Source: DASXRU01 sp039933315
GTDB lineage: Bacteria; Acidobacteriota; Blastocatellia; Pyrinomonadales; Pyrinomonadaceae
Length of the DNA stretch: 20,832 nucleotides
Reading direction: 5' to 3'
NCBI GenBank assembly: GCA_039933315.1
Contig: JBDTOI010000068.1
Span: 1 to 20,832 of the forward strand
Of the stretch, positions 8,002 to 14,317 are shown piece by piece (position 1 is the stretch's first letter; every line of letters begins with the position of its first letter). Made by a program: the position numbers and the translations under genes. Below the pieces are notes generated by a model. The model ran no database searches. It was not told where the DNA came from and was given only the letters and a program-made list of their open reading frames with translations.

Positions 8002-8199
8002 TAGTGGCACAGACTTCAGTCTGTGATGCCATTTTCACTACTCTCAAGCTGGATTGGTGAGGCGACCGGCGGAGTGGCGCTGTTCTTGAGCGAAGCGTCG
8101 GGAATGGGAGATTATCGAGCTTTGACTCAGTGAGTGAGCAATAGTACCAGTCTAGCCTCGGAGATAAGAGGCATCACAGACTGAAGTCTGTGCCACTAT
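8001..8199. repeat. REP/BIME- or MITE-like element with perfect 30-bp inverted ends
   Basis: Bases 8001-8030 are exactly the reverse complement of 8170-8199, separated by 139 bp with no ORF. Each arm is itself palindromic: CACAGACT and AGTCTGTG pair around a 2-base loop at 8008-8025 and at 8175-8192. Hairpin-in-hairpin architecture of this kind fits a pair of REPs in inverted orientation, or a miniature element moved in trans by a RAYT-type transposase. No transposase lies in the window. The left arm begins on the last base of the DUF885 stop codon. Confidence 0.75.
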
Positions 8200-8499
8200 T
8201 CTGGAAACGTCCCTCGATTCGACCTTCTAAAAGAGCAACACTTCCCTTGCTAGCAGTAAGCGAAGGGCAAGAGCAGAGAGGCGAGCGCGCAAACTGATTT
8301 CACGCTTGCCTCTCACCAACTCTCTCGACCCCAGTGTGCCTTCTCGCCTCGCTTTACGCGTAAATCAACCCTTCCGCTATCAATGGCAAACAATGTTGTT
8401 GCCCATTGCTTTGTTCTCACTATGTGGCGTCGTAACCCCCGCAGGATCGGTGGAATACATTGTCTATTCAGCCTTTAAGTCTCTCGTAACTTAAAGCTT
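8200..8499 (+). other. non-coding leader region ahead of the polysaccharide cluster
   Basis: No convincing gene. It holds a 12-bp stem with one G-T wobble, GAGAGGCGAGCG (8276-8287) with CGCTTGCCTCTC (8303-8314), and just upstream a smaller bulged hairpin CCCTT...AAGGG between about 8253 and 8276. Part of the first arm (8278-8285) could instead pair with CTCGCCTC (8343-8350). The cluster promoter should lie in or upstream of here; I could not identify firm promoter boxes. A 33-codon frame (8393-8494) ends 5 bp before the next start; see findings. Confidence 0.35.
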
Positions 8500-10065
8500 A
8501 TGAACACTGAACTGACCCGGGAGTTCGATCGGAACAATCTCTCTCTGCGAGAAGGCAGCGGTGTGCTCTTTCGTCACAAGGCATTGATCGTAACTGCGTT
8601 TCTGATGATCGCCCTGGCCACTGCGGCGGTTACATTGCTGATGCCCAACAAGTACGAATCGCGCATGAAGATACTTGTGAAAAACATGCGCGTTGACGTC
8701 GCGATCACTCCTGAGCGGACCAATGGCCCCTCCGGTTTAGTTCAGGAGAACGAAGTAGGCGAAGCCCAGATCAACTCCGAGATCGAGTTGCTGACGAGCA
8801 AGGACCTGCTCGAAGTGATCGTGAAGGAATGCGGGCTGGCCAAACAGACTCCGTCCCGGTTCTGGCGCGCCGAGACGAGCGAGGCCATTCGCACTGAGAA
8901 GGCCGTTAATCAGCTGGCGAAGGACTTGACGATCACGCCGGTAAAAAAAGCCAACTTCATTACCATCACCTACGCTTCCGGCTCTCCCGAGTTGTCCGCT
9001 GCTGTCCTGCGAAAACTTGGCGATGTGTACCTGGAAAAACATTTGAAGATGCATCGCCCGCCGGGTACTTACGAGTTCTTTAAAACCCGTGCCGATGAAT
9101 ACGAGAAGCAGTTGCGCGCCGCGGAAAACCGTTTGAGCGCCTTTCAACAGGACAAGAACCTGGTGGTCCTGAGCCAGCAAAAAGATCTGACCCTGCAAAA
9201 GACCGCCGAGGCAAAGTCGAAGATGCTGGAAGCAGAGGCCCTGGTTAGCGAAACATCAAATCGGATTAAGCGAGTGCAGCAACAGCTGGCCGCGGTTTCG
9301 CCGCGGGTGATCACCCAGAGCCGTTCACTTCCCAACCAGTATTCAGCGGAACGCTTGAACACAATGATTGTGGAATTGCGGAACAAGCGCACGCAGTTGT
9401 TGACCAAGTTCCGGCCGGAGGATCGTTTGGTGCAGGAGGTTGATCAGCAAATTCGCACCACCTCTGAAGCGCTGGAGCGCGCCTCGCAACAGACTTCAGT
9501 AGAACAATCCACCGACTTGAACCCGCTGCGGCAGGTGCTGGAAACGGAACTATCGCGGGCTCGTCTGGACAATGCCGGCGCCGAGGCGCGTCGCGCGGCG
9601 CTGGCCGGTCAGCTGCAGCAATATCAGGACGGACTGAAGAAACTCGAAGGCGCCACCACCGAGCACGATGACCTGCACCGGCAAACCAAAGAGGCCGAGG
9701 AGAATTACCAGCTCTACGCCAAGAAGCGTGAAGAAGCCCGCATTGCTGATGAGATGGACCAGCAGAAGATTACAAACGTTTCCATCGCGGAGCATCCCAG
9801 CGTGGCCCAGGTTCCATCCAGTCCAAATCGTCCGATGAATCTCATCGTGGGAGTCCTGCTGGCTGCCTTCGTTGGAATTGGCAGCGCGTTTTCCGCCGAG
9901 CTTTTCAGCGACACCGTGCACACTCCGCGCCAGCTGGAAGCGCTGACCGGGATCACGGTGCTGGCTACAGTGCCCAAGGATCATCGTCGCATGCTCAGCC
10001 GGAAGGTCAAGTCGCTGCCCGCTAAAGGCCATGGGGACACAGCTGTGATGGAAGCCAGCGGGTAA
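8500..10065 (+). CDS. Wzz/GumC-type polysaccharide chain-length determinant (PCP family)
   Basis: A 521-residue inner-membrane protein with the polysaccharide co-polymerase plan: Wzz domain from the N-terminus, transmembrane helix about 29-48, a long periplasmic part with coiled coil rich in Gln/Glu/Lys/Arg (about 190-410), and a second helix about 448-467 in the Pro-rich NRPMNLIVGVLL segment. The cytoplasmic tail carries LEALTGITVLATVPK, typical of GumC/CapB-linked members. It sets chain length and connects polymerase to export. The kinase domain is not fused but encoded by the next gene. No Shine-Dalgarno is visible before the ATG, and the 5' neighbour is a structured non-coding stretch. 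Confidence 0.9.
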   Translation: MNTELTREFDRNNLSLREGSGVLFRHKALIVTAFLMIALATAAVTLLMPNKYESRMKILVKNMRVDVAITPERTNGPSGLVQENEVGEAQINSEIELLTSKDLLEVIVKECGLAKQTPSRFWRAETSEAIRTEKAVNQLAKDLTITPVKKANFITITYASGSPELSAAVLRKLGDVYLEKHLKMHRPPGTYEFFKTRADEYEKQLRAAENRLSAFQQDKNLVVLSQQKDLTLQKTAEAKSKMLEAEALVSETSNRIKRVQQQLAAVSPRVITQSRSLPNQYSAERLNTMIVELRNKRTQLLTKFRPEDRLVQEVDQQIRTTSEALERASQQTSVEQSTDLNPLRQVLETELSRARLDNAGAEARRAALAGQLQQYQDGLKKLEGATTEHDDLHRQTKEAEENYQLYAKKREEARIADEMDQQKITNVSIAEHPSVAQVPSSPNRPMNLIVGVLLAAFVGIGSAFSAELFSDTVHTPRQLEALTGITVLATVPKDHRRMLSRKVKSLPAKGHGDTAVMEASG

Positions 10066-10071
10066 AGACGC

Positions 10072-10161
10072 AGTCAGACCACCGTGCGATAGCCGGTACG
10101 CAGTAGCGACTACTGAGCCTTTTATCGGAGCGTAGTCAGTACCACCTGCGATAGCGGGTGG
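10072..10161. repeat. two direct copies of a 26-bp REP-like unit with a hairpin between
   Basis: Copy 1 (10072-10097) and copy 2 (10134-10159) share AGTCAG, ACCACC and TGCGATAGC, with compensating single-base indels and one mismatch. Copy 2 forms CCACCTGC-GATA-GCGGGTGG (10142-10161), an 8-bp stem including one wobble. Between them CAGTAG-CGA-CTACTG (10101-10115) forms another hairpin, followed by AGCCTTTT, which might act as a weak attenuator. The block fills the gap between the chain-length gene and the kinase-like gene. Confidence 0.6.
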
Positions 10162-10229
10162 GTTTGTATTACCAATTGTGGGAGCCACGACAGAATCCCA
10201 TAACCAGTCCAACGAGGTTAATAAACATC

Positions 10230-10931
10230 GTGCAGTCAGCAGAAGCGTTAAGAACTATCCAAACCGCGCCACCGAAAACAAATTACCGCGCCGCGCGCCA
10301 ACCGAACCTGCAATTGCTGCTGGCCAATTTTCAAAACGGCATGCAGAAACAGGGCGAAGGTGTGGTGCTGGCGTTCACCTCTGCCGCGCCGCAGGAAGGC
10401 GTATCCCATGTGACGGAATCATTCGGCGCAGAGCTCGCGCGTCATAGCGGACGGCGCACCCTGATCATTACGGCGGAACGGCTGCAAAGCCTGCGTGTCG
10501 CCGATTACATCCGAATGCCGGACTGCTGCACGCGCACCAATATCGAGAACCTGTGGGTACTGCGCACGCTGAAAACCAACGTGAAGACGAACGGCAATGG
10601 CAACGGCAACGGCAACGGCAACGGGAAGACGCAGAACCATGTCACCAGGCTGGAAGACGAATCGGAGTTTGGGCTCGATCGGATTGAGGCGCTGCGCCTG
10701 ACCTTTCCCAACATATTGATCGACTGCCGCTCCTTGAAAGTTTCCTCCGAGGCGGCCCTGCTGGCCTCGACCGTGGATGGAGTAGTGGTTGTGGTCGAGG
10801 CGGGCCGCACGCGTCGCGATGAAATTCACAACGTCAGGCGGACCCTGGAAATGGCCCAGGGAAATTTCCTTGGCTTCATTTTGAACAAGCGCCGGTACCC
10901 GGTGCCCAGGTGGTTATACAAGCGGCTGTAA
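10230..10931 (+). CDS. degenerate CpsD/CapB-like (BY-kinase fold) ATPase of the polysaccharide cluster
   Basis: The fold is recognisable from SAAPQEGVSH (51-60, Walker A place), TLIITAE (77-83, Walker A' place), NILIDC (161-166, Walker B with D165), and TVDGVVVVVEAG then GFILNK near the C-terminus. The key residues are gone: V58 replaces the Walker A lysine, and T81/E83 stand where BY-kinases have D-x-D. So ATP hydrolysis and tyrosine kinase activity are doubtful; a structural partner for the Wzz-like protein is more likely. A Thr-Asn-Gly repeat linker (about 119-133) interrupts the domain. The tail has only two tyrosines (Y223, Y230). GTG 10230 is chosen because a GAGGT lies upstream, though at long spacing; the frame is open further up (GTG 10158), but that start falls inside the REP-like repeat. 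233 residues. Confidence 0.72.
   Translation: MQSAEALRTIQTAPPKTNYRAARQPNLQLLLANFQNGMQKQGEGVVLAFTSAAPQEGVSHVTESFGAELARHSGRRTLIITAERLQSLRVADYIRMPDCCTRTNIENLWVLRTLKTNVKTNGNGNGNGNGNGKTQNHVTRLEDESEFGLDRIEALRLTFPNILIDCRSLKVSSEAALLASTVDGVVVVVEAGRTRRDEIHNVRRTLEMAQGNFLGFILNKRRYPVPRWLYKRL
10590..10625 (+). repeat. hexanucleotide microsatellite (six AACGGC-type units) inside the kinase-like gene
   Basis: Six tandem 6-bp units, four exact AACGGC plus AATGGC and AACGGG, encode an Asn-Gly repeat. Changes in unit number would keep the reading frame and alter only linker length. Confidence 0.9.
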
Positions 10932-10945
10932 GGCAGAGACATCTT

Positions 10946-11608
10946 ATGAAAATCAAAAGCTTCATTCTGTTCGCTCTAATTGTGTTTACGGCCAGCTTTG
11001 CCGTGCATGCCCAAACGGAGAGGCCCAGGCTGCGAACGATGCAGGAAGAGCGTTACCTGGTGCAGCCCGGCGACGTACTCGAACTGCAATTCCGTTACTC
11101 GCCGGAGTTCAATCAGACGATTACGGTCCAGCCGGATGGGTTCATCTCGCTGCAGGTTGGCGGCGACGTTAAGGTGAGCGGGAAGAATGTGGAACAAGTG
11201 CGGCAGTTGATTCTGCAAAAAGCGAGCGAGCGCCTGCAGGACCCGGAAGCAACCGTGATCCTGAAAGAGTTTCAGAAACCCTATTTCGTGGTGGCGGGTG
11301 AAGTGGTCCAGCCGGGCAAGATCGAGATGCGCGAACGCGTCACGGCCATCCAGGCCATCATGCTGGCCGGCGGGCTAAAAGAGAGCGCCAGGTCCTCGCA
11401 GATTCTCCTGTTTCGGAAGATCAATTCCGAAACTGCCGAAGTGAAGGTTCTGAATCTCAGGAAAATAAAACGCACCAGCGATCTGGAGAACGACCTGACA
11501 TTGCAGGCGGGAGACATGCTGCTGGTGCCGCGTGACACGCTCAGCAAGATAGAGCGGTTTATTAAGCTGGCCAGCGTTGCCGCATATATCAACCCCCTGA
11601 TTCGTTGA
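10946..11608 (+). CDS. polysaccharide export protein, Wza/OPX type (short, non-lipoprotein form)
   Basis: A 220-residue protein from ATG 10946. Signal peptide 1-22 ends AVHA before Gln, so it is a signal peptidase I substrate rather than a lipoprotein; classical Wza has a lipobox cysteine. A Poly_export domain follows (about 36-108, YLVQPGDVLELQF and VQPDGFISL), then one SLBB domain (about 112-145, FVVAGEVVQPGKIEM and AIMLAGGLKESA), and a short C-terminal stretch SKIERFIKLASVAAYINPL. E. coli Wza is about 380 residues, so extra SLBB domains are missing here. It starts 14 bp after the kinase-like gene. It should form or line the outer-membrane export route with the co-polymerase. Confidence 0.92.
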   Translation: MKIKSFILFALIVFTASFAVHAQTERPRLRTMQEERYLVQPGDVLELQFRYSPEFNQTITVQPDGFISLQVGGDVKVSGKNVEQVRQLILQKASERLQDPEATVILKEFQKPYFVVAGEVVQPGKIEMRERVTAIQAIMLAGGLKESARSSQILLFRKINSETAEVKVLNLRKIKRTSDLENDLTLQAGDMLLVPRDTLSKIERFIKLASVAAYINPLIR

Positions 11609-11626
11609 TATGGGTTTCGCAGAGTA

Positions 11627-11820
11627 TTCGACGCGTAGCGTCGAGTGAGTTTAGCCCGGCCTTTCAAGGCCGGGCAAAGGGTAAACAAGATGTTCGCGTC
11701 GCGTAGCGACGCCTGAGACAAGTGCCGATTCAATCGTCGCGACGCGACGAGTGGCCGCCAATGCTTCGGATCCCGGCCTTGAAAGGCCGGGCTAAATTCA
11801 TCTCGACGCTACGCGTCGAA
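11627..11820. repeat. mirror-symmetric six-hairpin palindromic array (BIME-like)
   Basis: This fills nearly all of the gap between the export gene and the glycosylphosphotransferase gene. Six hairpins occur in mirror order: 11628-11644 (TCGACGCGTAGCGTCGA), 11654-11675 (arms GCCCGGCCTT and AAGGCCGGGC), 11696-11712, 11734-11750, 11772-11791 (arms CCCGGCCTT and AAGGCCGGG), 11803-11819. Hairpin 1 mirrors 6 exactly, 2 mirrors 5, and 3 mirrors 4 at 14 of 17 positions, all around a centre near 11723. Two kinds of palindrome alternate, as in mosaic BIMEs. No ORF inside. Confidence 0.8.
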
Positions 11821-11833
11821 ACCTTAATAAATC

Positions 11834-13273
11834 ATGACTGCCCGCAACGGACAACTTTCGAATTTCTTTCTCAAGGCCACCGACCTCTCCCTGGTGATAC
11901 TGTCGTTTGGTATCGTCGTTGTTTATTACTACGCTCCCGCGGATAATCCCGGCTTTGCTATTGACTACCTCTCCGACCGGATAAAAGTTACCAATGCGGT
12001 GCTGGGATTTGCGCTGCTAATCACCTGGCACGTTTCATTCGGCGTGCAGGGACTCTACCTGTCGCACCGCCTGAGTACGATCTACGAAGAGATGAAAGAG
12101 GTCGCGCGGGCCATTGGCATCTCTTCGATTGCCTTACTGGCGGGAGCCCAGACGGGCAGCTGGCCCACCATTAATGCCCGCACCGTATCCGCCTTTGCCA
12201 TCATTAGCTTCATCCTGGTCGGCGGTATGCGGTTAGGACTGCGTCTCAATCTCCGGCGATTGCGGCGGCGCGGGCATAACACCAAATCTCTTTTGATTGT
12301 AGGAGGCGGGCCGCGCGCTGAAGAATTTGCGTTGCGGGTGAATAACCGGCAGGACCTGGGCTACAAGTTGATCGGATACGTGGAAAGCAATCCGGACTAC
12401 CGGCGGCAGACGCTGTCCGGGGCGGCCTGCCTGGGAAGCGTGGAAGACCTGCCGCGGATCGTGGCCGCCGAAGTAATTGACGAAGTGGCCATTGCCCTGC
12501 CGATTAAGTCTCAATACTCGCAGATCGAAGCGACCGTAGCGCTACTCGAGGAGCAGGGCATCGTGGTCCATCTGCTGTCGGATTTATTTCCGCACCGGCT
12601 GGCGCGATACCAGCCCGCCGAGTTTCAGGGTATCCCTTTGGTTTCACTTCACAGCGCTCCGGCGCTGGGCTGGCGCACGGAGTTCAAGCGGCTGCTCGAC
12701 CTGCTGATTGCCACTGTTTTCCTGATCTTCCTGCTGCCGCTGTTCGTGCTGGTGGCGATAGTTATCAAGCTTGATTCTCCCGGCCCGGTGCTGTTTGTGC
12801 AGCAACGCATGGGATTCAATAAGCGCCGCTTTCGCATGTTCAAATTTCGCACCATGCAAATCGATGCCGAAGCACGCATGAAAGAGCTCGAGCACTTGAA
12901 TGAAAAGACGGGCCCCATCTTCAAGATTCGCAACGACCCGCGCATTACCCGCGTGGGCCGCTGGCTGCGCAAGACGAGTCTGGACGAGCTGCCACAACTC
13001 ATAAATGTCCTCTGGGGCGACATGAGCATCGTCGGCCCGCGGCCATTATCGATTCGCGATGCCTTGCTTTTAGAAGAGGCCTGGCAAAAACGTCGGTTCA
13101 GCGTGAAGCCGGGATTGACCTGCCTGTGGCAAGTGTCCGGCCGCAGCAATCTCTCCTTCGAAGAGTGGATGCAGCTGGATCTCCAGTACATAGATCAATG
13201 GTCGCTGGTGTTGGATTGCCGCATCCTGTTGCGCACCATTCCGGCGATTCTGTTTGCGAAAGGCGCGAGCTAA
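11834..13273 (+). CDS. exopolysaccharide biosynthesis polyprenyl glycosylphosphotransferase
   Basis: A 479-residue membrane protein of the WbaP/WcaJ type. N-terminal hydrophobic helices (about 17-33, 53-73, 93-107, 117-135) are followed by a Rossmann-like segment (LLIVGGGPRAEEF, 153-165), a further membrane segment about 287-311, and the catalytic domain. Signature pieces: KFRTM (337-341), D384-E385 in LDELPQLINVLWGDMS, GPRP (401-404), and KPGLTCLWQVSGR. It transfers a sugar-1-phosphate from a nucleotide sugar to undecaprenyl phosphate, starting repeat-unit assembly on the cytoplasmic face. The sugar cannot be told from sequence. The ATG lies only 14 bp after the palindromic array, with no Shine-Dalgarno, so the array may affect its expression. 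Confidence 0.95.
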   Translation: MTARNGQLSNFFLKATDLSLVILSFGIVVVYYYAPADNPGFAIDYLSDRIKVTNAVLGFALLITWHVSFGVQGLYLSHRLSTIYEEMKEVARAIGISSIALLAGAQTGSWPTINARTVSAFAIISFILVGGMRLGLRLNLRRLRRRGHNTKSLLIVGGGPRAEEFALRVNNRQDLGYKLIGYVESNPDYRRQTLSGAACLGSVEDLPRIVAAEVIDEVAIALPIKSQYSQIEATVALLEEQGIVVHLLSDLFPHRLARYQPAEFQGIPLVSLHSAPALGWRTEFKRLLDLLIATVFLIFLLPLFVLVAIVIKLDSPGPVLFVQQRMGFNKRRFRMFKFRTMQIDAEARMKELEHLNEKTGPIFKIRNDPRITRVGRWLRKTSLDELPQLINVLWGDMSIVGPRPLSIRDALLLEEAWQKRRFSVKPGLTCLWQVSGRSNLSFEEWMQLDLQYIDQWSLVLDCRILLRTIPAILFAKGAS

Positions 13274-13275
13274 GA

Positions 13276-14220
13276 ATGTCAGCCAGAGCCGAGCAATACT
13301 GCGGCAGTTCTCAGGCGGGCAAGTTTCTCCCCGGCGACCTGGTGGAGGTGCTTTCCGAAGCAGAGATTCTGGCCACGCTCGATGAGAACGGAACTCTCGA
13401 GAACCAGCCCTTCATGCCGGAGATGCTGAGATTCTGTGGCCAGACGTTTCGCGTCTCCCGTCAGGCGTTCAAGACCTGTGTGGACGATCAGGAGATGCGG
13501 CAACTGAACACCACTGTGTTTCTTGAGGAGGTGCGGTGTGATGGCAGCAGTCACGGAGGCTGTGGCCGGGCTTGCCTGATTTTCTGGAAGGAGGCCTGGT
13601 TGAAGCGTAGCGGCTCGGTCGGTTCCAGCAACGGTTTTCATGTGCCAAAAGTCAGCCCGGCTGATCTTGTTGCGCTGGCCCATCGCGACGGCCAATTCTT
13701 TTGCCAATCAAGTGAGATTGTAAATGCCTCCACGCCACTACCGTGGTGGGAGGTGAAACAGTACCTCTGGGATCTCAAATACAATCGAGTGCCCCTGCTG
13801 GACTGGATTCAAGGCCTGTTCATTGCGGCCTACAACAAGGTGGCCCATATCTGCAAGTTTAAGTCGTGGCGATTTGTGACCGGGCCGGCCGCAAATTTTC
13901 AGGCGCAGCCGCTCAATCTTAAGCCAGGGGAAATGGTCCGGGTGAAATCGCTGGCACAGATTAGGAACACCCTCGATCCCGCCGGAAAACACCAGAACCT
14001 TCTGTTCGCTCCGACCATGTTGAGTTTTTGTGGGCAAGTCCTGCGCGTGCAGGATCGGGTCGAGAACATCATTCTCGAAGGCACCTCGCGCCAGCGAAAG
14101 ATCAAAGACACCGTCCTGCTGGAGGGGGCAACCTGCGATGGCATTTGTCACCGCCTCTGTCCGCGTCAGTCCTTCCTCTTCTGGCGCGAGTGTTGGCTCG
14201 AGCGAGTGTCAATACCCTGA
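13276..14220 (+). CDS. uncharacterised protein with two copies of a cysteine-rich about 95-residue domain
   Basis: A 314-residue protein from ATG 13276, 2 bp after the previous stop; I know no named function. Two copies of one domain are evident. Copy 1 (about 17-111) has PGDLVEV, TLDENG, PFMPEMLRFCG, TVFLEEVRCDG, H93, C96, C100 and FWKEAWLKR. Copy 2 (about 216-311) has PGEMVRV, TLDPAG, FAPTMLSFCG, TVLLEGATCDG, H292, C295 and FWRECWLER. Aligned cysteines are C54/C252, C88/C287 and C96/C295; C100 is S299 in copy 2. The conserved Cys/His pattern would suit metal, Fe-S or disulfide chemistry. A roughly 100-residue Trp/Tyr-rich linker joins them. No signal peptide or membrane segment. Position right after the initiating transferase argues for a role in sugar-chain synthesis, but that is inference. 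Longer upstream starts overlap the previous gene and are disfavoured. Confidence 0.82.
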   Translation: MSARAEQYCGSSQAGKFLPGDLVEVLSEAEILATLDENGTLENQPFMPEMLRFCGQTFRVSRQAFKTCVDDQEMRQLNTTVFLEEVRCDGSSHGGCGRACLIFWKEAWLKRSGSVGSSNGFHVPKVSPADLVALAHRDGQFFCQSSEIVNASTPLPWWEVKQYLWDLKYNRVPLLDWIQGLFIAAYNKVAHICKFKSWRFVTGPAANFQAQPLNLKPGEMVRVKSLAQIRNTLDPAGKHQNLLFAPTMLSFCGQVLRVQDRVENIILEGTSRQRKIKDTVLLEGATCDGICHRLCPRQSFLFWRECWLERVSIP

Positions 14221-14317
14221 CTATTCCAATTAGTCGGACCTGCCCAGCGAACTGAAAATCCGGCGCGATTCTGCGTCTTATGTAATCAAATAGCAGAAAG
14301 GTTTGGGATCTCCCTAG

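Noticed and set aside
8001..8199. CRISPR array
   Set aside because: Only two inverted copies with a 139-bp spacer. CRISPR repeats are direct, regularly spaced and numerous.
8306..8494. 62-codon frame before the chain-length gene
   Set aside because: It starts with TTG, has no Shine-Dalgarno and shows no family resemblance. Only its last 33 codons were kept, as a low-interest leader-peptide idea.
10910..10945. Earlier in-frame start of the export protein
   Set aside because: It overlaps the end of the kinase-like gene and would spoil the clean signal peptide beginning at 10946.
11627..11820. rho-independent terminator only
   Set aside because: Strong stems are present but no T-run follows any of them, and the mirrored multi-hairpin design goes beyond a terminator. 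A termination effect is still possible.
13126..13275. Longer N-terminus for the cysteine-rich protein
   Set aside because: These 50 codons lie inside the glycosylphosphotransferase gene and look like shadow sequence; ATG 13276 just after that stop fits better.
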